From contig JAJTWR010000461.1 of the NCBI GenBank assembly GCA_021613335.1, forward strand, positions 1 to 64,000: a stretch of 64,000 bases of DNA, read 5' to 3'. Shown here piece after piece: positions 1-12,300 of the stretch (within the stretch, counting starts at the first letter, position 1; the number at the start of each line of letters is the position of its first letter). The notes below the pieces were generated by a model, which ran no database searches, was not told the origin of the DNA, and worked only from the letters and a program-made list of their open reading frames with translations. Made by a program: the position numbers and the translations under genes. Source of the DNA: Whitmania pigra. Its lineage: Eukaryota > Annelida > Clitellata > Hirudinida > Haemopidae.

Positions 1-859
1 TTGTTCATGATAACTCACTTACCCGAATATTTTACCTCAAAGGTAGAATATTTTTCTTGAAATACTATTATTATTTCCTTAAAATGGGAAATTGAGAGTT
101 TTCAAAGAAATAATTTCGGTATATGAGAATCATTTCATGATAATATACTTACCCGATTTTCATTCCTAAGGAAATATAATTTCTAATGGAATAATTACCG
201 AGAATGAAATATTTATTCCACCCAGGAATAATTACCACTCTCGAGGAAATTATCGAGAACAATAAATCTTGTTTATGTCTTGATAACGACTTGACAAGTC
301 CCGGCACTTCAAAGAACCGACAAACTTGACTCGTCTCTGGGCAGATTCAATTTACATCTGACACCTCTGAATTTATTCCTGATAATTATCAAACCCGAAT
401 ATTATTCCTCATAGGAATAATTATCTGATAGTTTACATCCATTTCCTAAATGGAATTGATGTAATACTCTCAAAAAAACATCATCGGGCTCAGGAATTTG
501 ATTCTTCTATTAATTTCTGAAATATTTAACGCATCCAAAGAAATACTCTCGGGATCAAAAATAATAATATTATTTATGACCCGATTATTATACCTCAAAG
601 GTATAATATTTTCTGAATTGCTAGATTTATTTCGAAATAAAAGATTAATAGACCAAAATTGAGCAATGTCTCATTAGAATAAAGGTGTATATTAAATTGA
701 ATCTCATGCAAATGAAACAGAATTTAATTTGCGTAAGGTGCAAATTTAGCAAGTATTCATTTACATAATATGCAAATGAAACAAAAGCTAGTTGCAGAAC
801 AATGTGAACTGACAAGTCCCGGACTTCAAAGAACCGGTAAACTTGACTCGTTTCTGAGC
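1..859. repeat. AT-rich palindrome-rich repeat with a partial copy of the 1.1 kb unit
   Basis: No gene is visible. From about 292 the sequence parallels the block starting at about 809 (both begin near TGACAAGTCCCGG), so 292-808 is a shorter relative of the downstream 1.1 kb units that lacks their promoter-like part. Short imperfect palindromes recur around CCTCAAAGG, CCTCATAGG and CCTAAATGG cores, often after CCCGA (near 22-51, 394-424, 450-463 and 578-614). Their role is unknown. Confidence 0.7.
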
Positions 860-1966
860 AAATTCATTGTGCATCTGAATTTATTCTTGATAATGATCAA
901 ACCCGAATATTACTCCTCATTGGAATAATTATCTGAAGGATTACATCCATTTCCTAAATGGAATTTATGTAATACTCTCAAAAAATAATTTCGGGCTCAA
1001 GAATTTGATTCCTCTATTAATTCCTGAAATATTTATAGCATCCAACGAAATATTTTCGGGATCAAAAAAATAATAATATTATTTGTGACCCGAATTTTCT
1101 AAATTGCTATAATTATTTCTCAAATTGAATATTAATAGACTCAAATTGAGCAATGTCTCATTTGAATAAAAGTGCATATTAAATGAATCTAATGCAAATG
1201 AAACTGAATCTAATTTGCATAATTTGCATAATGTGCAAATGAAGCAAAAACTGATCACATTGGAGATAATTTCTTTTGCATAAAATCCAATACAAAGCGA
1301 AATAATATTTTGCTTTATTTGCTTCATGAGCAAATCTTGTTGATATATTTCTGGATTTTATTCGACGGGCGGATTGGATAACTCCGGGGATTTATCACAT
1401 AATTTAATTTTAACTCGTTGCAGCGTTCCCGGATGGGTCGGCCGTGAACTTGCACATCCATAGACACATCAAAGCAGCCTGGGAACAGAACAGAACTCGA
1501 GAAGGCAAGAAGACTCACTTGCGTCAACAAGCCGTGAGACTGCTCTCCCTGATGCCGTCCAATCAGAAGAAAGCCGGGCTTATCTCAAGAAACAGGCAAA
1601 GCTCTCCATTGGATAAGGACCCGAAGACTCTGATTGGCCTGATGTGTCTATATAAACTGAACATTGCATTGCTTGACTACTTTTTTTTCTCTTTCCGCGC
1701 TCATCGAAGGTATAAAAGTATACCGAGGGCCTAAGCGTACTCGGAAAGAAATTCTGTAGTTTTGTGTTATTCGTGCAGTGTTCTAACTCGATAGCTTAAG
1801 AGCTATTACTTGCTAAGCTTAGTTGCGATTTATCCGAAATAATTTTTCGATAGACAATAAGCTTAATTTCGTTTCTGTAAGACGGTTGGTTAGAGGCTAA
1901 GTTTTGGAGTTCGTCAACATCGAGCGAAAACGATTAAGGCATTTTTTCTTTTTTCAAATCTAACCC
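860..1966 (+). repeat. 1.1 kb tandem repeat unit, first copy
   Basis: This unit of about 1107 bp begins at AAATTCATTGTG and is followed directly by a second copy. It holds, in order, palindromic AT-rich DNA, an octamer ATGCAAAT (1192-1199), an open stretch of about 96 codons (1444-1734), CCAAT and TATA boxes, and a tail with a small hairpin (ATAGCT TAAG AGCTAT, near 1791). The open stretch is present in both copies but with different lengths and ends, and resembles nothing I know, so I do not call it a gene. It could be a retroelement LTR or promoter-bearing subtelomeric DNA. Confidence 0.75.
1559..1717 (+). promoter_or_regulatory. Promoter-like cluster: CCAAT boxes plus two TATA boxes
   Basis: A forward CCAAT (1559-1563), two inverted ATTGG (1608-1612 and 1633-1637) and TATATAAA (1649-1656) are spaced as in a pol II promoter. 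A second box, TATAAAA (1711-1717), follows inside GGTATAAAAGTATACC. An upstream octamer ATGCAAAT at 1192-1199 adds to the picture. The arrangement would drive transcription rightward. Activity is inferred only. Confidence 0.5.
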
Positions 1967-3050
1967 AAATTCATTGTGCATCTGAATTTATTCTTGATAA
2001 TGATCAAACCCGAATATTACTCCTCATTGGAATAATTATTTGAAGGATTACATCCATTTCCTAAATGGAATTTATGTAATACTCTCAAAAAATAATTTCG
2101 GACTCAAGAACTTGATTCCTCTATTAATTCCTGAAATATTTATAGCAAAATATTTTCGGGATCAAAAAAATAATAATATTATTTGTGACCCGAATTTTCT
2201 CATGCTATAATTATTCTCAAATTGAATATTGATAGACTCAAATTGAGCAATGGCTCATTTGAATAAAAGTGCATATTAATGAATCTAATGCAAATGAAAC
2301 TGAATCTAATTTGCTAATTTGCATAATGTGCAAATGAAGCAAAAACTGATTGGAGATAATTTCTTTTGCATAAAAATCAATACAAAGCGGAATAATATTT
2401 TGCTTTATTTGCTTTATTAGCAATCCTTGTCGATATATTTCAGGTTTTATTCGACGGCGGGATTGGATAACTCCGGGGATTATCACATAATTTAATTTTA
2501 ACTCGTTGCAGCGTTCCCGGATGGGTCGGCCGTGAACTTGCACATCCATAGACACATCAAAGCAGCCTGGGAACAGAACAGAACTCGAGAAGGCAAAGAA
2601 GAAGACTCACTTGCGTCAACAAGCGTGAGACTGCTCTCCCTGATGCCGTCCAATCAGAAGAAAGCCGGGCTTATCTCAAGAAACAGGCAAAGCTCTCCAT
2701 TGGATAAGGACCCGAAGACTCTGATTGGCCTGTGTGTCTATATATTTACTGAACATTGCATTGCTGACTACATTTTTTTTCTCTTTCCGCGCTCATCGAA
2801 GGTATAAAAGTATACCGAGGCCTAAGCGTACCTCGGAAAGAAATTCTGTAGTTTTGTGTTATTCGTGCAGTGTTCGAACTCGATAGCTTAAGAGCTATTA
2901 CTTGCTAAGCTTAGTTGCGATTTATCGAAATAATTTTTCGATAGACAATAAGCTTAATTCGTTTCTGTAAGGACGGTTGGTTAGAGGCTAAGTTTTGGAG
3001 TTCGTCAACATCGAGCGAAAACGATTAAGGCATTTTTTCTTTTCAATCAA
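1967..3050 (+). repeat. 1.1 kb tandem repeat unit, second copy, ending at the telomere tract
   Basis: This copy is highly similar to 860-1966 with small indels. The octamer is at 2288-2295 and the open stretch at 2532-2807. The first TATA box is changed to TATATATT, while the second (2803-2809) is intact. The copy ends in a T-rich stretch directly before the CCCTAA tract, so unit and telomere repeats are physically joined. Confidence 0.75.
2650..2809 (+). promoter_or_regulatory. Second copy of the CCAAT/TATA cluster
   Basis: The CCAAT (2650-2654), the two ATTGG motifs and TATAAAA (2803-2809) are retained. The upstream TATA has decayed to TATATATT. If functional, it would read into the CCCTAA tract that starts about 240 bp downstream. 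Confidence 0.45.
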
Positions 3051-3188
3051 AACCCTAACCCTAACCCTAACCCTAACCCTAACCCCCTAACCCTAACCCT
3101 AACCCTAACCCTAACCCTAACCCTAACCCTAACCCTAACCCTAACCCTAACCCTAACCCAACCCTAAACCCTTCCCTAACCCTAACCC
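3051..3188 (+). repeat. Telomere-type CCCTAA tandem repeat
   Basis: There are about 22 near-perfect CCCTAA units with few variants (one CCCCTAA, then CCCAACCC and CCCTTCCC near the right edge). The orientation is that expected for a left chromosome end, but 3 kb of other repeats lie to its left. It is therefore either internal, or part of a mosaic subtelomere with the true end further left. Confidence 0.95.
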
Positions 3189-4983
3189 TCGATTCGTTGT
3201 ATCACTCGTTTAAGCAGTCAGGAATGAGTCTTATAAGAATGAAAGTGTTTTTTTCCAATGTTTGCAAACCGTAATCCCACCATAAAATTAATTTCCGTTG
3301 CAACATGCACTTAATTTAACCTAACCCTAATCCTAATCCAAACCCTAACCCTAAAATTGTTAACCCTAACCCCTGGTTTTGGAATGCTCTTAGAAGACAC
3401 AGAAAGCGTCTAACCCTAAGCAAATATCCTTTTATTGAAATTACTAGATAAATAGATAATATATTATTTATCTTGAAAAACTCGTGGTTTTCTCAAATGG
3501 TTCTCAAAATCTCTCGATTCGTTGTATCACTCGTTTAAGCAGTCAGGAATGAGTCTTATAAGAATGAAAGTGTTTTTTTCCAATGTTTGCAAACCGTAAT
3601 CCCACCATAAAATTAATTTCCGTTGCAACATGCACTTAATTTAACCTAACCCTAATCCTAATCCAAAGCCTAACCCTAAAATTGTTAACCCTAACCCCTG
3701 GTTTTGGAATGCTCTTAGAAGACACAGAAAGCGTCTAACCCTAAGCAAATATCCTTTTATTGAAATTACTAGATAAATAGATAATATATTATTTATCTTG
3801 AAAAACTCGTGGTTTTCTCAAATGGTTCTCAAAATCTCTCGATTCGTTGTATCACTCGTTTAAGCAGTCAGGAATGAGTCTTATAAGAATGAAAGTGTTT
3901 TTTTCCAATGTTTGCAAACCGTAATCCCACCATAAAATTAATTTCCGTTGCAACATGCACTTAATTTAAAACCTAACCCTAATCCTAATCCAAACCCTAA
4001 CCCTAAAATTGTTAACCCTAACCCCTGGTTTTGGAATGCTCTTAGAAGACACAGAAAGCGTCTAACCCTAAGCAAATATCCTTTTATTGAAATTACTAGA
4101 TAAATAGATAATATATTATTTATCTTGAAAAACTCGTGGTTTTCTCAAATGGTTCTCAAAATCTCTCGATTCGTTGTATCACTCGTTTAAGCAGTCAGGA
4201 ATGAGTCTTATAAGAATGAAAGTGTTTTTTTTCCAATGTTTGCAAACCGTAATCCCACCATAAAATTAATTTCCGTTGCAACATGCACTTAATTTAACCT
4301 AACCCTAATCCTAATCCAAAGCCCTAAACCTAAAATTGTTAACCCTAACCCCTGGTTTTGGAATGCTCTTAGAAGACACAGAAAGCGTCTAACCCTAAGC
4401 AAATATCCTTTTATTGAAATTACTAGATAAATAGATAATATATTATTTATCTTGAAAAACTCGTGGTTTTCTCAAATGGTTCTCAAAATCTCTCGATTCG
4501 TTGTATCACTCGTTTAAGCAGTCAGGAATGAGTCTTATAAGAATGAAAGTGTTTTTTTCCAATGTTTGCAAACCGTAATCCCACCATAAAATTAATTTCC
4601 GTTGCAACATGCACTTAATTTAACCTAACCCTAATCCTAATCCAAACCCTAACCCTAAAATTGTTAACCCTAACCCCTGGTTTTGGAATGCTCTTAGAAG
4701 ACACAGAAAGCGTCTAACCCTAAGCAAATATCCTTTTATTGAAATTACTAGATAAATAGATAATATATTATTTATCTTGAAAAACTCGTGGTTTTCTCAA
4801 ATGGTTCTCAAAATCTCTCGATTCGTTGTATCACTCGTTTAAGCAGTCAGGAATGAGTCTTATAAGAATGAAAGTGTTTTTTTCCAATGTTTGCAAACCG
4901 TAATTCCACCATAAAATTAATTTCCGTTGCAACATGCACTTAATTTAACCTAACCATAGTCCAAACCCTAATCCTAAAATTGT
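3189..4983 (+). repeat. 325 bp subtelomeric satellite, about 5.5 copies
   Basis: Units start with CTCGATTCG at 3189, 3513, 3838, 4165, 4492 and 4817, giving periods of 324-327 bp; the last copy is partial. Copies are almost identical. Each full unit contains degenerate telomere sequence (CCTAACCCTAATCC and similar) and an AT-rich inverted repeat around AGATAAATA...TATTTATCT. The near identity implies recent homogenisation or expansion. Confidence 0.95.
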
Positions 4984-6328
4984 TAGAATTTTGTGCTGAT
5001 TTAAAAACTAAAAATTTAACCCTTTTATTAACTAAAACACAAAACATATGTTTTAACTCTTAAATAGTCATATATGAAATATGAACAATTGCGGAGATAC
5101 AACTGAGGGACGATATTTATCGATAAACAAAAATAAATAAATAATACCCGTCGATCAATAAATTAATAAATAAAATAATAAAATTTAAAAAATGTCATAG
5201 ACAAAAAATAAATTTTGAAAAATTGTTTTTCATAAAAAAAAAGTTACTTAAACAATACGAACAAAACAGTTAATATCACAACATAAATTCATCATTTTCT
5301 TCTTTAGAATATTTTAGTTCTAACTTGAGTAAATTATTACAGAATAACCAACATAAAGGATCCAGTCCAACTGAAACCAAGCCTCGCGCAGCCCAAGGAC
5401 GATTACTTTGCCGCTACTGGCTGTGAATCCTTATATAAACCCTAATCTTAATTCTTTTCTGTGCTATTTTAATCACTTGATGCTCTTAAAAAGGACAGAA
5501 AGTTAAGAGGTAGTAAGTTACAATCATTTGTAGAAATTCTGCAACATCAAAACAATAAACTGTTTTAAAAAAAACTCTGAGATATTTTACATTTTCGGTT
5601 ATAACGGTAGGTTAACTCGTAATAAGTTTGCAGATCTTATAAGGAACACGAAAGAGTATAAGTACAAGCATAAGGATCCCTACTCAAAGCTGAATTTTGC
5701 TAACTCTCGCTCTATTTTTTCGTTTTGGGATGCTCCTGAAAGACACAGAAAGTGTCGAGGGCCTAAGCTATAATCCCTTTATTGAAATTATTAGAGCGAT
5801 AATAAATGATTTATCTTAAAAACTGGTTTTCTTGAATAGTTGATTCTCTCAATTTGTTCTTACAAAGTTGGGGCAAAGAGGTAGCACTTTATAAGAGCTG
5901 GTAGCACGAAAGAGTCTAAGGCTTATTTTCCTATGGTCACCTAACCCTAACCCCGAAGACAGCTGTTGTTCTCGAGGGACCGCAAGTGGATAAGGCTTTT
6001 TCCTTCGGGATCCTAACTCTAACCATTAACCCTAGCCCACGAATTCTTATCTAAATGACTCCTTTTACCCTACAATTGCGTCTGGCCTTAATTAATAAGA
6101 ACACAATTTCATTCACTAAAAGCATTTAAGCAAAAGTGAGTTTTAAATTTACCAAGGCACTGGTGTAAAAATTTCCAATAAGGTTGTCTACATGCATTAA
6201 TTAACTACTTAATTCAAGTTGTTGAATCATTGATATTTATATTCAGGAGGCATTTATATTCTGGTCGAACAATGTTCCAAATAAGGAGTCATGAAGCTTA
6301 AAAACTCAATAATTCAAACTATTTCTCT
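4984..6328. repeat. Decayed satellite copies; no gene seen
   Basis: Blocks near 5430-5500 and 5690-5860 still align to the satellite (for example GACACAGAAAG followed later by TTTATTGAAATTA), and scattered CCTAACCC remains occur up to about 6040. The rest is AT-rich. Divergence rises away from the telomere tract, which suggests homogenisation acts only on the left part. I see no coding sequence. Confidence 0.7.
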
Positions 6329-9300
6329 TTATGGGCCAGTGCCTTCTTTTGCCTAATTCATCAATCAAAAAAAAACCAGCTTATAAATCAGAAAACAATA
6401 AGATTGTATGAAACTGACCAAAAATACTTCATATGCTTTTTGTGTTGCAGACATCAATGCTTCACATATCTACAACAAATTACAAATTAACTTGAAGATT
6501 GCAAATACATAGCTTTTTTGTAGCTCTCACCTCATCACCAGAATTACATTCAAATACATAGCACATGAAGTTGGGCTCGTTGTCCACACTGTTTGTTTTA
6601 ACGATGAAGGCAAACAATCTAAATAAGAGCAACAATTTGAACATAAGTTGCTTTACTGTAAAGTCTCACTATTTTCTTAGACAAATCAATAGAAATGAAG
6701 AACTAAGTTAAGATTTTGGTAACATGATCAGGAAAAAGGTCAACCATGCTTTTTGACACATAACAAATAGCATCACACTTTGTTACCAATTATTGGCCAA
6801 TAATCTGCCTACAAAGACATCACAAGGCTCCAATAAACTCAAAAAGACACAAAATAAACACAATTTATAAAATAAATATCATAACCACATAGACGACAAA
6901 AATATACATACAATCATTTAAATAACACACCATTCAACTCAATATCCTCTTATGTTCCATGAATCTATTTACATTATCAAGAGTTACATCTATTGATGAC
7001 TAATTGTCCAAAATAAATAAAACTTCATTCTTGGAAATTGTGCATCCAACAACAAAAGTATATGCCACAATTACTTTAATAAGGACATGATTTTGGAAGT
7101 GCATATGCATACCTCTTGTTATCTTCATGAACTCCCCAAAAGGATATATTTGAAAATGAAAATTCACTTTTGATAGTATTAACTTGAGCATCAAGAAGCC
7201 TAGATATCAAATACAAAGTTGTTAAATAACTCATCAAAACAATTAAACTAAAACATTGACAGATATGTTTAAAAAATAAATGAGCTTATAATATAAAGGT
7301 AGTTCATATGAATGTGGCACTCTTGCTGAACTTGCATGAGTGAATCTTGAGATAGTACAAGTTTGTAGTGGGGCATTTTGAAGATGTTATGCAGGGCTCG
7401 AGCTGCTAATATTTGCCTCATGGTTTCCCTGAGCAAGTGGTTGCCTTCAAGATTGCAAAATTTATGTGATTTGTTATAGGGGAAGATATATCATATTAAT
7501 ACCTCTGTCTGACTCAATCTGCTGAGAACCCATGAATCCAACGACAAATTCTCCAAGTGAATTCATCTTACATCCATCTGCAGTTCCACCCTTATCATCA
7601 TTACGATCCCTGCAACCAATGAATAAAAAAAATACATGCAGAAGTCCACATATATAAAACCAAGAATATGTGCTGCGTTCAAGCATTTTGACTCAAACAA
7701 CTATGCCCGCAAAATGATTAAAAACAACAATAGATATATCATCCATCAATAGGCAACAATCATAAATTTCTAAATCAACTAACAATTTAACCACATTGAC
7801 TACATTAAATTTTGAAAATTAATAAAATTCAAAACTTTTGTTTTATTTGTTTGAGAAGAAGAGTTTTTTTTATAAATTTTCACAAAAATTCCACTTCCAC
7901 CTGGGTAATGTAAGGCAGAACATCCAGTTCTATTATATTTGACTTGGTCTCTGCTTACAATTCTCAGAATTTATATTCTCAAGAGGCCATACTCAACTAT
8001 ATTTGGGCCATGATTTTGCAAAAAACTAATTTTAATTCCTAAAATATTTATAACTTTTTAGTGAATCTGTCTTAATATCAAACTTACACAATATTCACAG
8101 TAATAGTTATTAAGTAACAATACCTCGAATTTCTCCCCAGATTATCACAAAAGCCTCGTCCAAGTTTCCAGCTAAAAAAAAAATCATCTTTTTCTTTTCT
8201 GAGATCATGCCAGTAGTGTTTATTACCATCTGGCCCATCCAAGTTGAACTTTGTTTCATCTGTGAAAGTTACACATTCCCACCTTTCATTATAATTGACC
8301 ATCTCTTTGGCCCACAGACGTTTTTCATTGTAGTGCTAGCTCACTTTTTCATTTCGTATTTCAGCTGTCCACTTGAATCATGGTAGATGCAGACTGTCCT
8401 CAGATGGACATCCAAATCCAACTTATGTTTTAGATGCTCACACAAATATTCTCCTCATGAATCCTCCCTGATGAAAAGTCTGACTCTGATTTGGTAGTTT
8501 TTTTAGGCTTCTGCCCACATTCTTCTTCCCATATGAGTCTGGATAATGTAAAAAACATTTGATGACACTTCTTGATCTATTCAATTGCTTGGCAATCCTT
8601 CCTGAAGGCTTTAATTTGTCCTCTTTCTCCTTCTGTGAAATCAGCTTTCTTAACCCATGAGGAAATGAATGCAACAGGAAGTATTGAATTTGATACCCTT
8701 TTATAGAGCTTTCTTGACAACAATTTAATGTTTTATCTTTCCAATAACTTCTTGAAACTGATTTAAACAAGCCTAAACCGAAAGCTACCATAATGTTATT
8801 TCCATGCCACAAATCATTCATTTGCATAACTCACAGGAATCATTGACCCACATGAAAGGAAATTATGATGATGCTTACAAATGGTGTTATATTTAATTGC
8901 TGGACAGTTCAGCAAAATATATTAATTTATAAGGACTTTTTATCCATAAAAAGTGAATATGTCATAACAAAATTTCTAGAAATGAAGTTTGGGAAAACTT
9001 TGTGCTCACAGTCATAGAAAGATGCTAAATGCAATGCTCCAAAAACTCAACAATTCAGATCCCAACAATTCACTTTGGAGTGAAATGTAAAGTTTGTTCA
9101 TGTAAGAGTGAACACTGATAAATCAGGTCTGCTAGCAGACACAGAAACATGTGAAAAAACATGAAGGCCCAAGCTTTGGATATTGACCAGTTTTGCAGAA
9201 GTTCTAACAAGCTCTTAAATCAAGATAAAGTAACTCATGCTGAGTTAGTGTTGATGGCTGTTATGGCTGAACACAATACTCAGCTTTTGTGAAATAACTT

Positions 9301-12300
9301 TTTGGCAGATGAAGTTGGTCAAAACCAAACTGGCTAACAAACTCTTGTTTGGGATGGCGAGCTCTCGCTTGTTAGCCAAACAAGCAATAACAAGCAAGGG
9401 ATGGATGTTGTTCCGAGTTCCTGGCAAGAGTTTTGGTTGATGATGCAATGTAAGGATGTTGTTGGCAGAAAAAGGTCAACAACAGGAAACATGACATCCA
9501 AAATTCAAATTAAAATTTGCTAATTGTGATGTAGTTCCCAATATTCATTCTGCAGAAGTTTTGTATTAAAATGAAATTATGCTTATTTCATTATCGATCT
9601 AATCTTTATTTAATTTTGATATTTATGATGATGGAATTTCTGTCACTGACTTTGTTAAAGTTTTGAATTAAAATAAAATTCTTATTTCATTAATAATCTG
9701 ATCTTTATTGAATTGGGAACCCATGGCTATGTATAATAACACTGTATAGCTATTAAAAAAATGACAATAATTCACAAAAAAACTGGTTTATCTGGGCTTT
9801 TCTTGGTTTTTGTGGTTGGGCGATTTTCAAAAATCTCACTGGCAACCCTGATTACATGGTATTGATTGATGTACAAGGTTAGATTAGTAATATCAGTCAA
9901 TAAAAAAATTCCTACATACAAGGCAATAGGAAAATTCTTCTCTTGAAAGGGTGTGATGATGTCAAACTGTATTGGAGCAGTAAAAAGCAAAGTCCCGTCG
10001 TCACTGAAAAAACATCTTAGTTGAAATCATTAATTTTCCATCATTATTAATATACCTCAAAACTTGTGATGAATGCACAGCAGGGGAAGAAGCATGGCTC
10101 TAAAAATATTAAATTAGTAGTTCTGAGTAGATTCCTTTTGTAGTTTTTAATCGTTCTGTTAGATTTATTTAAAGGCTGCTGATTCTATGCATATATATTA
10201 AAAAAATTAACTATTATTATCAAAGCAGATACTTAACCAGCTAGCATTAACTGAATCAGTTTAATGACACATAAACCTTAAATTCATACATAATTATGCA
10301 AGACTAAAATGGATTAGCAAGCAAATATATTATGCAACAATAACCTCTTTGAAGAATTATTATTTGCACAACTAAAATATTTCTTACTAATCAATAATAT
10401 CTATTAAGAAATAATATATTAATACTTGGTAAGAACATTCTCTGCTGGCATTTATAATGGTTGTCATCCACTGAAATAAAAATTGGTGATCAAATTAATT
10501 TAATTCTTACATAGTTTTGAAAGCATTTATAAATTATGTTTAGTGCTTACATTATCTCTGTTATGGTAGCTATCAGCTTGTAAGATTACTTGCCTTTCAA
10601 AAAATAATAAATTAATTACAACAGGTGGAATTTCACCTATCAACAGTCAACAGTCAACAGCACAAACTTTTTAAGAGTGGGTTGGTTGACAGTAAACACA
10701 TATCTTCTATCATCAATATCTGTAGATTCTACAAAGGTTTCAAATCCAAGATCCACAAGTGACTGCCCCGCCATCTACAACAAAAATATATTATCCGTGC
10801 GATCAAAACTGTGAAAGAAATATTGGTATCTCAATTTATATTAAACAATGTAAAAATGGCGACTCATAAGAAGATTAAGATATCATAATTATCTCACCTC
10901 ATCAACACCCTGATACATGAGACTACCTCCTTGAATGAAGAAATAATATTGGTCCCATTTAGAAGTTAAGAGACCAGTCTTGCTATAGAACATGGAAAAA
11001 GTAATCTACTATACCATCAGAGCAATTAACATTTGATCATTAGAAGCTTCATCACCTTCTAAGCATGAGGTAACCAGCTCTCTGTTTGTTATTGAGTAAT
11101 GGCTTCTTGCATTCTGATGGAGGTTCAACAAAATATTCATCCACAGAATTTTTCTCTAGGCGTTCAATTTCTTCTATTGAATGCATCTTGTCAAATATTA
11201 TTCCTTCTGCCGTGCTTCAATAAAATTTCAAGAATTTGTTGTTCAATTTTAATTCAATTAATTTTTATAAATATACTTAAACTAATTCCCTAATCATCCA
11301 AAATGTGTTTATGATGATCCTACATGAATTACAGTAAAACAAATAATTTCAGTGCTTTTAATTATACTTTGAGAAATCCTGCTTTTCTTTACAAAGCTGC
11401 ATCAATGAATAGCAATTGTACACTTGTAACATGCTATAGTAAATGAAGTTTCAATAACAATTCTTAATTGAGAATAACATTGAATCTAAAATGAAATCAA
11501 TCCTTAGAATTGTTACTCTTCAGCTCATTTTGTTAATCACATCAATTAGGGCAAAACATTCCAACCTTTTCTTAGAAAATTGTGAAGTCTTTATTGTTAG
11601 GTTTTATTATAAATTATTTTACCTCTTCAAAAATAAAAGTATACCTTTGAATAGCAGCTTCCATATTACCACAAAAATTCTCTTCCTTCAGGCTTTTCAC
11701 AAATTCAGAACTCAGATTGGAATGAGTAACATGAGCCTTTATAAGATTTATCAAAGGTTCCATTAAACTCACAACACTTCTCAGTTGAATTGAGTTAAGA
11801 CTTGAATAGTATTTCAGAGCAGTCTGCAAAAGTCATCTATTCTCATACTAGAATTCATATTACATTATACAATTCAATTACACTCAAAGCACCTCATGAA
11901 ATTTTTTCCGGGTTATAAACATTTCATCTTCCAATTCTCTTGCCTGTCTCTCATTTTCTCTCCTTCTTGAAAATTTCAAATGATTTCCAAGCACTTGATT
12001 TAAGTCTACATAACAATTCCTTCCATTGTGTTATTATTATATATTAGTCAAACATTTATCATTTCATAATTGCTTAATTTTACCATTCCTAGTAGTATTG
12101 AAAACTTCTCTCAGCACAAAGAGTTCTGGAATCAAAATGCAGTACAGATTAATCTAGGGTAGATTGTTTTTTATATAGAAAAATTTAATAAGAACCTGTA
12201 ATATCACCTAGGGCAAACTTTTTTAAGGAGGGCAATGCATCAGCAATCTGAGAAATGGATATTTGATGTATGGAACTGAGCTGTAACATAAGAGTGTGGC

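Noticed and set aside
1444..2807. Open stretches starting MNLHIHRHIKAAWEQNR in both 1.1 kb units as a gene family
   Set aside because: They span the CCAAT and TATA boxes, differ in frame and end between copies, and show no domain. They are by-products of a conserved repeat.
3189..4983. CRISPR-like array
   Set aside because: The repeats are 325 bp tandem units without short spacers, in a eukaryotic subtelomere.
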